A DNA stretch of 64,000 nt from Luteibacter sp. UNCMF331Sha3.1 (GTDB lineage: Bacteria > Pseudomonadota > Gammaproteobacteria > Xanthomonadales > Rhodanobacteraceae): assembly GCF_900109915.1 (NCBI RefSeq), contig NZ_FOBU01000002.1:234443-298442 (forward strand), in the 5' to 3' direction. Shown piece by piece: positions 8,442-17,322 of the stretch (position 1 is the stretch's first letter; every line of letters begins with the position of its first letter). Position numbers and translations under genes: made by a program. The notes under the pieces were generated by a model. That model worked only from the letters and a program-made list of their open reading frames with translations, had not been told where the DNA came from and ran no database searches.

Positions 8442-10481
8442 TCAGTCGTCCTCAACCTTCGGCTTCCACGCCTCCGCGAGTTTTTTCTGCACGCCGGGTG
8501 GCACCGTGTCGTAATGGCTGAACGCCATCGCGTAGCGACCCTGTCCGCCCGTCATGGCTTTCAGCTGCGTGGGATAGTCGACCAGTTCGGCCAACGGTAC
8601 GCGTGCCTTGATCAGGGTCTCGCCACCGCGCAGCGAATCGGTGCCCATGATCTGGGCGCGCTTCGACGCGAGGCCGCCGGTGACGTCGCCGACGTAGTGA
8701 TCGGGGATCGACACGTCGAGATCCACCACCGGTTCCAGCACCTGCGGTCGCGCACGCGACATGGCGTCGAGAAATGCCTTCCTGCCGGCGCTGATGAACG
8801 CGACCTCCTTGGAATCCACGGGATGATGCTTGCCGTCGTAGACGACGACGCGCACGTCCTGGATCGGATAACCCGCGATCGCGCCCGCATCCAGGGCCTG
8901 ACGCACGCCCTTTTCGATGGCCGGCATGAACTGCCCCGGGATCACGCCGCCCTTCGTTTCGTCGTCGAAGACGAACCCGGCACCGCGATCCAGCGGTTCG
9001 ACACGCAGGAACACCTCGCCGAACTGCCCCGCGCCGCCGGTCTGCTTCTTGTGGCGGTGATGTCCTTCGGCACCGGCGCCGGCCGTCTCGCGGTAGGCGA
9101 TGCGTGGGGGGTGCGTGACGACGTCGACGTCGTAGCGGGCCTTCATGCGTTCCAGCATCAGCTTCAGGTGCAGGTCCGACAGGCCGCGTACGACGGTTTC
9201 GTTGAGTTCCTTGTGGTGCTCCACGCGGAAGCAGGGATCCTCTTCCGCGAGCTTGCCCAGCGCCTGGGAGAGTTTCTGCTCCTGCCCCTTGTGGGCGGGC
9301 TCCACCGCGAGCCCGTACATCGGTGTCGGGTATGCGGCGGGTTCGAGGTGAATGCGCCCCTCGTCGGCGGCGTCGTGCAGCACCGCGTCGAAGTGGATGT
9401 CGTCGATCTTCGCCACGGCGGCGATGTCGCCGGGCAGCGCTTCGTCCACTTCGACGTGTTCGCGTCCTTTCAGCCGGAAGAGGTGCGCGACCTTGAACGG
9501 TTTCCTGCCATCGTCGACCAGCAGCTGCGAATCCTTGCGCACCGTGCCTTGCCACACGCGGAAGACACCGAGCTTGCCGACGAAGGGATCGTTGACGATC
9601 TTGAACACGTCGGCCACGACATGCCGCGCTTCGTCGGCGGCCACGGCGAACGGCGCGCCATCCGCGTCGCGAAACGGCGGCGGATTCGTCTCCGTGGGGC
9701 AGGGCAGGATGCGCTCGACGAGTTCCAGCAGTTCCGCCACGCCGATGCCGTCGCGCGCGCCGGTGAAGACGATGGGTACGAGGTGGCCGTCGCGGAGACA
9801 GTGCTCGAGCGCGTCACGTAACTCCGATGCGGACAGCGCGGATTCGCCCGCCTCGAGGTAGTGCTCCATCACCTCGTCGTCGATTTCCACCACCTGGTCG
9901 ATGATCCGCCGATGCGCTTCGCCGGGCGACGAGAAATCCGTGTCGCCCGCGGTCTGGAAGAACGCGTCGCGAACGGAGTGGCCGCTGGCGGCCGGCAGAT
10001 TCAGCGGCAGGCACTCGTTGCCGAACTCGTCGCGCAGCGCATCCACGAGCGCGGGAAGGTCCACGCCTTCGGCGTCGATGCGGTTGACGACGAGGATGCG
10101 CGCGAGGCCGCGTTCCTTCGCGTGCGCCATCATGCTTCGCGTGCCGTGCTCGATGCCGTTCGCGGCGTTGACCACGATGGCCACGGTGTCGGCGGCGGCG
10201 AGCGCGGCGAGTGCCGGTCCACGGAAGTCCGCGTAGCCCGGGGTGTCGAGCAGGTGGATGCGGTAGCCGTTGCGTTCGATGGAGGCGATGGAGGCGTCGA
10301 TCGAATGACCGCGCGATTTCTCCATGGGATCGGTATCGGAGACGGTACTGCCGCGTTCGACGGTGCCGACGTTGGTGAGCGCGCCTCCCGCGTGGAGCAT
10401 GGCTTCGAACAGGGTGGTCTTTCCGGCGCCGGCATGGCCGGCGAAGGCGAGGCTGCGGATACGTTCCGTGGATGGCGACAC
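8442..10481 (-). CDS. Elongation factor G-like translational GTPase
   Basis: The 679-residue protein has the full five-domain EF-G layout but belongs to the divergent EF-G-like branch (often annotated FusA-like or FusA2), not the canonical factor. The P-loop is GHAGAGKT (residues 15-22), the G3 motif is DTPG (79-82), and the G4 motif is NRID (133-136) instead of NKxD. The EF-G domain IV and C-terminal beta-alpha domain are recognisable (RIAYRET, GVIPGQFMPAIEKG, VSIPDHYVGDV). It is far from any str operon genes, as expected for the paralogue. Related paralogues have been linked to alternative translation or ribosome-associated roles; none is proved here. The start codon is uncertain by a few residues. 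Confidence 0.88.
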   Translation of the reverse strand: MSPSTERIRSLAFAGHAGAGKTTLFEAMLHAGGALTNVGTVERGSTVSDTDPMEKSRGHSIDASIASIERNGYRIHLLDTPGYADFRGPALAALAAADTVAIVVNAANGIEHGTRSMMAHAKERGLARILVVNRIDAEGVDLPALVDALRDEFGNECLPLNLPAASGHSVRDAFFQTAGDTDFSSPGEAHRRIIDQVVEIDDEVMEHYLEAGESALSASELRDALEHCLRDGHLVPIVFTGARDGIGVAELLELVERILPCPTETNPPPFRDADGAPFAVAADEARHVVADVFKIVNDPFVGKLGVFRVWQGTVRKDSQLLVDDGRKPFKVAHLFRLKGREHVEVDEALPGDIAAVAKIDDIHFDAVLHDAADEGRIHLEPAAYPTPMYGLAVEPAHKGQEQKLSQALGKLAEEDPCFRVEHHKELNETVVRGLSDLHLKLMLERMKARYDVDVVTHPPRIAYRETAGAGAEGHHRHKKQTGGAGQFGEVFLRVEPLDRGAGFVFDDETKGGVIPGQFMPAIEKGVRQALDAGAIAGYPIQDVRVVVYDGKHHPVDSKEVAFISAGRKAFLDAMSRARPQVLEPVVDLDVSIPDHYVGDVTGGLASKRAQIMGTDSLRGGETLIKARVPLAELVDYPTQLKAMTGGQGRYAMAFSHYDTVPPGVQKKLAEAWKPKVEDD

Positions 10482-10804
10482 GATGCGACCCTCCTACAGT
10501 GAAGGGGACGCGTCGGGATGGCGGCGTCATGATCGGCGCCGCCCTCTCGCACGCCTCCCCGGCGTTGCGATGGCGGGCCGTCACGGTCGTCCGGTAGCCG
10601 GACGGTCATGGCGGTGGGTTCGGGCACGGGCCCGGCCTCAAGCCTTCTCCTTCCTGGCGCCGGAATCAAGTGGCCCGGGGCGCCGGAGGGCGCCAGGGAA
10701 TCTTCCGGCACTCCGACTGTCCGAAGGACCGGGCTTACGCTCCGTTTAGCGGACCGCCGCTATTCTTTCCGATCCGCTCAAGAGCCCACGGGACCCCCGC
10801 ACGC
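10482..10804. other. Divergent intergenic region, no gene seen
   Basis: This 323-nt GC-rich gap separates the EF-G-like gene (minus) from the first TonB-like gene (plus). It should hold both promoters, but I see no clear -10/-35 pair. Short open frames here lack ribosome-binding sites and family motifs. Confidence 0.5.
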
Positions 10805-11809
10805 GTGCAATACCCCGGCAAGGCGCCACCGTCGTTCGTCGAATCGCACCGTCTGGACCCGGAGGCGCGCCCGCGCGTGCGCGGGCTGCAGCCCATCGAC
10901 GCCGCGACGATCGCCAGCCTGCATGCCATCGGGCACCGCCCGCCGCCGCGCCATCACGTGCGCAACATCCTGGCGATGGTCGCGGCGATCATCCTCCACG
11001 TGTTCATCGTGCTTCTGGTCCGCTACGAGATGCAGCCACGCCTGCCGACGGCCTACGTGCCGCCGCGCGACCGCGACGATGTGCTCGAAGTGCGCTTCAT
11101 CGAGCCGCCGAAGGCGGTCGCACCCGCGGTCGCCGCCCCGCCACCGCCCGTCGCCGAGCCTCCGCCGAAGGTGCGCTCGCCCGAGGCCACGCGCCCGGAA
11201 CCGCCGCGCCCGAAGAAAAAGGAGGAAGACGACCAGGCGGTCCCGGCGCCGGCCGCACCGCAGGCCCCGGCGGCGCCGGCCATCTTCGGTGCCGACGGCA
11301 GCATCGCCATGCCGAAACAGGGCGGCGGCAACGCCACCCAAGCGGACTTCGTGGCGCGCAAGCCGACCGACGACAGCGGGATCATGTCGCACAAGACCAC
11401 GGTGACCTACAAGGAAACCCGCTTCGAGCAGGACTGGGCGCCGCGCGACGAGAACGCGCTCAACAAGGGCCTGCGTCGTGCGATGGAATCCACGACGGTC
11501 AAGAAGACGATCGATCTCGGCCACGGCACGCGCATCAACTGCGCCACTGTGTTCTTCGTGCTGCCGGTGGGCTGCGGCGGCGAGGCTCCGTCGAAGGCGG
11601 CGAAGAAGGACGGCGACGTGCGACTCAACATGGCCCCGGCGAATCCGGCCGTGAAGGATCTTCCGGGCCAGCCGCCCCCGCCGTCCGAGGCCGAGTGCAT
11701 CGCGGCGTTTCGCGCCGACGGCCCGTTGCCGCAGGGCTGCCCCTCCGACACGCCGCTCAAGGCGATGGATCAGGAAAACGCGGAGCGGGAACGGCGCGCG
11801 GGCAAGTAA
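10805..11809 (+). CDS. TonB-like proline-rich membrane-anchored protein, copy 1
   Basis: A 334-residue protein with a short cytoplasmic N-terminus, one transmembrane helix (about 53-73, with a His at 65), a proline/alanine/lysine-rich spacer (about 100-180) and a C-terminal domain of ~150 residues. The topology and the His inside the membrane helix resemble TonB-type energy transducers, but the C-terminus lacks a recognisable TonB CTD. Instead it carries TRINC, VGCGG, AECIAAF and PQGCPSD, four Cys that match in order those of the next gene and suggest two periplasmic disulfides. The frame is open upstream; I chose the GTG at 10805, with ACGGGA about 9 nt before it and a sensible N-terminus. 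Function unknown. Confidence 0.7.
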   Translation: MQYPGKAPPSFVESHRLDPEARPRVRGLQPIDAATIASLHAIGHRPPPRHHVRNILAMVAAIILHVFIVLLVRYEMQPRLPTAYVPPRDRDDVLEVRFIEPPKAVAPAVAAPPPPVAEPPPKVRSPEATRPEPPRPKKKEEDDQAVPAPAAPQAPAAPAIFGADGSIAMPKQGGGNATQADFVARKPTDDSGIMSHKTTVTYKETRFEQDWAPRDENALNKGLRRAMESTTVKKTIDLGHGTRINCATVFFVLPVGCGGEAPSKAAKKDGDVRLNMAPANPAVKDLPGQPPPPSEAECIAAFRADGPLPQGCPSDTPLKAMDQENAERERRAGK

Positions 11810-11861
11810 TCGCCGCGATCGCGATTGTGCGCGCGTGCCGCAGCGTGGACACTAGCGCCCG

Positions 11862-13853
11862 ATGCCCACCCAGTTTCCCGAGAGCGATCGCCAGGTCGCC
11901 GCGAACTCGCTGCCCGTGTCGCCGCGCGAGGCGGCGATGCGTGCGCTCGTCTATCGGCGCCGCCTGCGCGAAAAGCCACGTGACCGCCTGCTCCGCGTCG
12001 CGGCCTGGGTCGGAACCATCCTCATCCATCTGGTGTTCCTGTTCGGGATGATCCTGGGGCCGGCGTACGACATGCTGCCCCCACCGCCTGACAACGACGA
12101 CACCACGGCGCTGCAGGTGCGCCTGATCGACAAGCCGCCGCCGCCCTTGCCGCCCGTGCGCGGCACGCCGTCGAAGGCGCCCGTGGCGAAGACGCGCTGG
12201 AACACCTCGCGCTCGAAGGCCAGCCGTGCCTCCAGCGGTTCGCGCGCGGTCGCCGCCGCTTCGGCGGCGAAAGCGTTGCCGGCCATCGCGTTGCCCGCCG
12301 CGCCGCCGCCGCAGGTGAAGCCGGATGTGAAACTGAGCGCGCCGCCGCCCAGCGTCGTCGCCACCGTCGAGCGCCCGCTCACGCCGCCAAAGGCCCCGCC
12401 GCCGCAGCCGGCACTGGAGAAGGTGCCGCTGCCCGCGCAGGCTCCGCCCGATCTCGCGGTCGATACGCCGCGGCCGCAGGTCGTGCCGCCGCGCTACCAG
12501 CCGGAGCCCGTCCGCAAGGCGCAGGTAGAAGGCAGCGCGCCGATGCCGCCGCCCGCGTCGCTGGCGTTGCCCGAGATTCCGACGGCACAGATGGCCGTGA
12601 CGCCGTCGCCGCCGACCATCACGTCCGAGCGGACGACCCCCGTGCCCACGACGGCGATGACACTCGCGACGGTGCCGAGGCCGGAGGTCGAGACGTCGTC
12701 GGCACCGCCGACGCCGCAGGAGACCCCGGTCCCCGACGTGGCGCCCGTGCCCACCGCGCCACCGCGGCCCGATCTCGCCGTCGACAACCGACCGGTCCCG
12801 CCAAGGATCGCCATCGAGCCGGTGCGGGCACCGGCGGTGGAGGCCAGCACCGAACTCGCGGCCGTGCCGCTGCCCGACGCGACGCCGCGCCCCACCGTGG
12901 CCGCGCCGGAAGCCAGCACCGACCGGCCGGTGATACAGGCACCCGCGATCACACCGGCGGACGTGCAGCGTCCGCTCGCGGGTGCCGACACCGCGCCGGG
13001 CGAACCGGGCCAGGCGCCCGGCGACATCGCCGCCGGGCAGTCCGCCGAGGCGCAGGCCCAGGCCGCCAGGGGCGACGCCAACACGTCGTCGTCGGCCAAA
13101 GCGGAGGGAGAGGCGGCCCAGGCCATGGTCCCCGGACAGACCACCGCCTCGGCCTCGGGATCGAACACGCCAGGCGCCGAGGCCGAGTCCGGCAAGCCCG
13201 GCGCGACGCGCGGCACCGACGAAGGCCAGCGGCTCACCGGGGCCAACGGTACGTCGCAGCGCGACGATGGCGTCGTGGGCGGGCAAGGCGACAAGAAGGG
13301 ACAGGTCGGCGCGTACGTGGAACTCAAGCCCAAGGGCAATCTCGTGCCGCAGTCGGGCACGCGCGTGCACATCGATTACAAGGCCACGCGTTTCGACGAC
13401 GCGTGGACACCGAAGGGCGAGTCGTCGGTCGACACCGCCATCCGTCGCGGCGCGGAGGCGGCGACCGCGCGCGGCACGATCAACCTTCCGCGTGGCATCC
13501 GGATCGACTGCGTCGCCGGCCCGGGCAACGCGGGCGGCGCGATGAAGCAGGCCGTGTCGCTGTTCACGCTCGGCTGTGGCGGCGATCCGCCGCCCAAACC
13601 GGTGAACCAGGACGAACTCGCGAAGAACCAGAGGATGGCACCCGCGAAACCGCTGGCGGACAACCTGCCGCCGGCGAACAGCGCGACGGTGGCCGCCGCA
13701 CCGGTGGTGCTCGACAACACGGCACTGTGCACGACCGCGCGCGTCACGGGCGGCCCGCTGCCCGCGGGTTGCGAGCCATCCATCAAGATCAACGTGCCCG
13801 TGCCGTCGGCGGCATCGGGGTCGTGGGTTCCCGCGAGCGATCAGTTCAAGTAA
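11862..13853 (+). CDS. TonB-like proline-rich membrane-anchored protein, copy 2
   Basis: The 663-residue paralogue of the preceding gene starts 52 nt after it on the same strand, probably in one operon. It has a cytoplasmic segment of ~44 residues, a transmembrane helix with His at 56, a very long Pro/Ala-rich spacer (about 75-440), and a C-terminal domain starting near HIDYKATRFDDAWTPKGESS that parallels VTYKETRFEQDWAPRDENA in copy 1. Conserved Cys occur in RIDC, LGCGG, LCTTARVTGG and PAGCEPS. The spacer is about 360 residues, enough to span the periplasm. Its 3' end overlaps the convergent RDD gene by 8 nt. TonB-like energy coupling is only an analogy. Confidence 0.72.
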   Translation: MPTQFPESDRQVAANSLPVSPREAAMRALVYRRRLREKPRDRLLRVAAWVGTILIHLVFLFGMILGPAYDMLPPPPDNDDTTALQVRLIDKPPPPLPPVRGTPSKAPVAKTRWNTSRSKASRASSGSRAVAAASAAKALPAIALPAAPPPQVKPDVKLSAPPPSVVATVERPLTPPKAPPPQPALEKVPLPAQAPPDLAVDTPRPQVVPPRYQPEPVRKAQVEGSAPMPPPASLALPEIPTAQMAVTPSPPTITSERTTPVPTTAMTLATVPRPEVETSSAPPTPQETPVPDVAPVPTAPPRPDLAVDNRPVPPRIAIEPVRAPAVEASTELAAVPLPDATPRPTVAAPEASTDRPVIQAPAITPADVQRPLAGADTAPGEPGQAPGDIAAGQSAEAQAQAARGDANTSSSAKAEGEAAQAMVPGQTTASASGSNTPGAEAESGKPGATRGTDEGQRLTGANGTSQRDDGVVGGQGDKKGQVGAYVELKPKGNLVPQSGTRVHIDYKATRFDDAWTPKGESSVDTAIRRGAEAATARGTINLPRGIRIDCVAGPGNAGGAMKQAVSLFTLGCGGDPPPKPVNQDELAKNQRMAPAKPLADNLPPANSATVAAAPVVLDNTALCTTARVTGGPLPAGCEPSIKINVPVPSAASGSWVPASDQFK

Positions 13854-14334
13854 CGGTGCTGCGGATTTCCGTGCGGGCCATCATGTCGTGGATCGCGCGA
13901 TGGCGACGATCCACGAACGACGGCAGCAGCCAGATCGCCCAGCCGACGACCGGCGCCCAGAGTGCGGCCCGCATCGACGTCAGCGGATAGATCGCCAGAA
14001 GCGCCAGCGGCAGCGCCGCGACGAGAAGCCGGATCAGACTCCGCCCCCATGTCACGGCGTCACCCTGCGCGTCGCTCACGCGGATGCGCCAGGGACGCAT
14101 GCCGAGCGTCTGTCCGCCACGCGTCCACGACCAGAGGAAATAGGCGCCGACGACCACGCCCTGGAGCGGTCGGTACCACCACGCCGTCACTTGCCCGTGC
14201 GCATCGACCAGCCGGCCACCCGTCGCGAACTGGGCGACCATTCCGACCACCATCACGATCGCGACCACGAGAAGGGCGTCGTAGATGATGGCGGCGAGGC
14301 GCTTCCATGCTGGCGCGAGTGAGCTGTCGGTCAT
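13846..14334 (-). CDS. RDD family membrane protein
   Basis: A 162-residue integral membrane protein of the RDD family, named for conserved Arg-Asp-Asp residues. Here the N-terminal motif reads WKRLAAIIYDALLV, in which the R and D positions fall in the first helix. Three or four hydrophobic helices are visible (about 14-34, 55-75, 100-120 and 125-145), and the segment GQTLGMRPWRIRV is typical of the family. A transport role has been suggested for some members, but most are uncharacterised. The ATG at 14334 was chosen over a longer frame that runs through the upstream hairpin repeat. Its 3' end overlaps the convergent TonB-like gene by 8 nt. Confidence 0.88.
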   Translation of the reverse strand: MTDSSLAPAWKRLAAIIYDALLVVAIVMVVGMVAQFATGGRLVDAHGQVTAWWYRPLQGVVVGAYFLWSWTRGGQTLGMRPWRIRVSDAQGDAVTWGRSLIRLLVAALPLALLAIYPLTSMRAALWAPVVGWAIWLLPSFVDRRHRAIHDMMARTEIRSTVT

Positions 14335-14380
14335 GCGGTTTCCCCATCCGTATTCCACCGCATTGTGGCAGCGACCACTC

Positions 14381-14449
14381 GGTGGGAGCCAGCCTGCTGG
14401 CGAAGGGTGCTTGCCGCGAGCACCCTTCGCCAGCAGGCTGGCTCCCACC
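14381..14449. repeat. Hairpin repeat element, full length
   Basis: The arms GGTGGGAGCCAGCCTGCTGG and its complement flank a nested CGAAGGGTGC/GCACCCTTCG repeat. Unusually for this family in the window, it lies between two divergent genes (RDD and the response regulator), where promoters are expected. Confidence 0.88.
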
Positions 14450-14529
14450 GGAAAGGGAATCGAGCTATCCATCGTCCGGTATACCTGCTATCAAGTCCGC
14501 ACGTTCTTTCGGTGCACGGTTCGGTTTTC

Positions 14530-15261
14530 ATGGGGACTCGACAGACGTTGGCCGGTGAGGCGGGGGCCCGGGCCGACGATGCAATGCGGCCGCACGTGGT
14601 GGTGGTCGAAGACGACGATGTGCTGCGCGATACGCTGGTCGCGCCGGCGCTGCGCGATTTCGGTTTTCGCGTGACGGGCCTCGGCACCGTGCGCGAGCTC
14701 GATCGCGTGCTCGACGTGGACCAACCCGACATCGTGGTGCTCGATGTCGGGCTGCCCGACGGCGACGGCTTCTCGATCGCGGAGCGCCTCTACCGGCAGT
14801 CGCGTGTGGGCATCGTCATGCTTTCCGGGCGGCATACGCAGGCCGACCGCGTGCGTGGCCTGTCCAATGGCGCGGACGCCTATCTGGCCAAGCCCGTCGT
14901 GATGCACGAGCTGGCCGCGACGCTGCGCAACCTCATGCGCCGGCTGCGCCCGCCAGCACGGGACGTGCCGAACGAACCGGTGTGGCGGCTCGACAATCAA
15001 GGCTGGTGCCTTATCGCCCCGAACGCCGTATCGGTGGCGCTGAAGTCGCACGAGCGCGCGATGCTTCGCGTCCTGCTCGACGAACCCGGCGAACCCGTCG
15101 CGCGCGACGTGCTGATCGCCGCGGTAGGTGGCGACGAACAGTTCGATCCGCACCGCATCGAGGTGCTCGTCTACCGCCTGCGCAGCAAGGTGGCGAAGCA
15201 CGCGGGCCTCGTGCTGCCGCTAAACGCGGTACGCGGCAGCGGTTACGTCTTCACCATGTGA
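14530..15261 (+). CDS. OmpR/PhoB-family response regulator
   Basis: A 243-residue two-domain regulator. The receiver domain has acidic residues in VVVVEDDD (D28-D30), the phospho-acceptor D72 in VVLDVGLPDGDG, S99 in VMLSG and K121 in LAKP. The C-terminal winged-helix DNA-binding domain ends VRGSGYVF, typical of the OmpR group. Phosphorylated by its kinase, it would bind DNA near its targets. The ATG at 14530 gives an 18-residue leader; an ATG at 14584 (MRPHVVVVEDDD) is the tighter family start and equally possible. It converges with the hybrid kinase gene and overlaps it by 42 nt, which suggests a cognate pair. Targets are unknown; the nearby protease/adhesin genes are candidates. Confidence 0.9.
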   Translation: MGTRQTLAGEAGARADDAMRPHVVVVEDDDVLRDTLVAPALRDFGFRVTGLGTVRELDRVLDVDQPDIVVLDVGLPDGDGFSIAERLYRQSRVGIVMLSGRHTQADRVRGLSNGADAYLAKPVVMHELAATLRNLMRRLRPPARDVPNEPVWRLDNQGWCLIAPNAVSVALKSHERAMLRVLLDEPGEPVARDVLIAAVGGDEQFDPHRIEVLVYRLRSKVAKHAGLVLPLNAVRGSGYVFTM

Positions 15262-17016
15262 GGCGGTGCGCTGTGCCGCGTCGAAGAGCCGCATCGCCTC
15301 GGACACCAGCATGTCGGGCGAGCAGGGCTTGTGCAGGATGGCGACGCCGCCGGTGCGATGGATCCCGGGCGGGAAGTGCGACGACACGACCAGCACCGGA
15401 ATCTCCGGCAGCACGGCACGGAGCTCGTCGATCCACGAGACCGGATCGTTGTCGCCGAGGCGCAGGTCCGTGATCACGAGGTTCAGCGTGTGCGCGAGTT
15501 CCGCGGCCAGCCGTAGCGCCTGCGCACCGTCGCCGGCTTCCACCACGAGGAAGCCCTCGGCTTCGAGGCGCTTGCGCCACATCTCGCGCAGTACGTCCTC
15601 GTCTTCGATCAGCAGGGTGTGGATCAGCGGCGCCAGACGCGCCTCGTCGCGATCGGGCAACGACACCGCGGGCAGTTCGATGACGATCGTGGTGCCTTCG
15701 CCTTCGACGCTATGCACGTCGATGGCCCCGTCATGGTCGCGCACGAGATCGCGCACGACGGCGAGGCCCAGTCCGCTGCCGGCGTGCGGTGGCTTGGTGG
15801 TGAAGAACGGTTCGAAGACTTCGCGACGCACGTGTTCGGGCATGCCCTGGCCGTTGTCGCGGAAGGCCAGGCGCACGCGCCCGCCCGGGGCGGCGGACAC
15901 CCGTATGTCGAAGCGGCCATCGGGCGGCATCGCGTCGCGGGCGTTGGCGGCGATGTTGAGGATCATCAGCTCGAGCTGCTCCGGATCGAAGCGGATGTGC
16001 CGCGCATCGGCGGCGACGTCCACCGTGAGCGTCACCGCGTGGCTGAAGAGCTGGCGCAGCACGTGCTTCACGTCGCGCAGCGCACGCCGCAGGTCGATCA
16101 CTTCCAGCCGCGCGATGTCGCGTCGTCCGAAGCTGAGGAGTTTGCGACTGACCGCGCCGCCACGCCGCGCCGCCGCGGCGACGCCGTAGAGCGCGGAACG
16201 AAGCACCGCCGGATCGTCGCTTTCCTCGCGCGCCTCGGCGTACCCCTCGATGACGCTCAGGATGTTGTTGAAGTCGTGCGCGACGCCCCCGGCCAGGCGC
16301 CCGACGGCTTCCACCTTCTGGGCATGGATCAGCTGCTCCCGCGACTTGCGATGCGCGGCCACTTCGTCCTCCAGCACCCGATTGATCTCCGCCAGTCGAC
16401 GGCCGCGCTGCTCCGCGGCGAGCACGCTGCCGCGCAGCGTCGAAACGCACTGGTCGATGACCAGCGTGATGGCGAGATAACTGAGTGCCAGGGGCAGCAC
16501 GTTCACGGCGCCCATCAACGGATGGCTCGCGCCGCGAGCGGTCAGGCGCAGCACGTCGGTGGCGGCACCGGCCGCGAACAGCGCGATCAGCAGGCCGTAG
16601 AGTTGCCAGAGCGCGCGCCGGCCGAGGATGAGGCCGCCGAGCACGATGGGCAGCACGACATACGTCTGGTCGAGCATCGAACTCATCAACCCGCGCTCGA
16701 CGTAGCCGATGCCGAGCGACAGAAGCATGCTCGCCACGAAGAGTCGCGTGGCGACCTGGATCGCTCCCTGGCGCACCTTGGTCACGCCGATCCATGCCGA
16801 CAGCACGACGAGCGTATCCGTGCACAGGTCCGTCCAGTCCGCCGGGGTCAGGGGATTGGTCAGAGCGGCGATACGGTAGGGCCAGATCAGGGGCAGCGTC
16901 GTGCCGATCATGATCAGCAGCAGCTGCAGACCGACGCCGTTGCCGCGTGCGGTGTCGTCGCTGCCCGGGATGTCGCGAAGCCACGTCACCACGGGCCGGA
17001 GGATGTCTGTCGTCAC
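15220..17016 (-). CDS. Hybrid sensor histidine kinase with C-terminal receiver
   Basis: A ~598-residue membrane kinase. The first ~190 residues hold five or six hydrophobic helices with no large periplasmic domain, so it may sense membrane or intramembrane signals. A short coiled segment leads to the DHp domain with phospho-His in GGVAHDFNNIL (about residue 247), then an HATPase domain (NIAANARDAMP, DNGQGMP, GSGLGLAVV). A C-terminal receiver has its Asp in VITDLRLGD (about 522) and Lys in HKPC. The frame extends to 17085, but I prefer the GTG at 17016: GGGAG lies 5 nt before it, and a TATAAAT that could be its -10 lies inside the extension. The AHDFNNIL box is typical of hybrid kinases that phosphorylate a separate regulator. 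Confidence 0.88.
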   Translation of the reverse strand: MTTDILRPVVTWLRDIPGSDDTARGNGVGLQLLLIMIGTTLPLIWPYRIAALTNPLTPADWTDLCTDTLVVLSAWIGVTKVRQGAIQVATRLFVASMLLSLGIGYVERGLMSSMLDQTYVVLPIVLGGLILGRRALWQLYGLLIALFAAGAATDVLRLTARGASHPLMGAVNVLPLALSYLAITLVIDQCVSTLRGSVLAAEQRGRRLAEINRVLEDEVAAHRKSREQLIHAQKVEAVGRLAGGVAHDFNNILSVIEGYAEAREESDDPAVLRSALYGVAAAARRGGAVSRKLLSFGRRDIARLEVIDLRRALRDVKHVLRQLFSHAVTLTVDVAADARHIRFDPEQLELMILNIAANARDAMPPDGRFDIRVSAAPGGRVRLAFRDNGQGMPEHVRREVFEPFFTTKPPHAGSGLGLAVVRDLVRDHDGAIDVHSVEGEGTTIVIELPAVSLPDRDEARLAPLIHTLLIEDEDVLREMWRKRLEAEGFLVVEAGDGAQALRLAAELAHTLNLVITDLRLGDNDPVSWIDELRAVLPEIPVLVVSSHFPPGIHRTGGVAILHKPCSPDMLVSEAMRLFDAAQRTASHGEDVTAAAYRV

Positions 17017-17322
17017 GCGCACTCCCGCGCTTTCAAAGTCAGGGTGACATTTATAGGCCGCGCGGTCGGCCAACTCACGCACCAAAACTGTCAGTTCGCG
17101 CGAAAAACATGTCGTGCGTCATGAAACGGTGAACTTTTGACAGCTTACGACAGCGACGGTGCGTGATCATGCAACCGCTTTGTCATACGTTCGCCATTCG
17201 TCCGACGCGGAAGCCTCGGCGACGACGCGCTGACTGGCCGTCTGTACGGCCATTGGGGATACGGGCACGCAGGGAGCACACCGGCGCCTGCCAACTCAAG
17301 ACCTCGGGGAGACCACCACACC

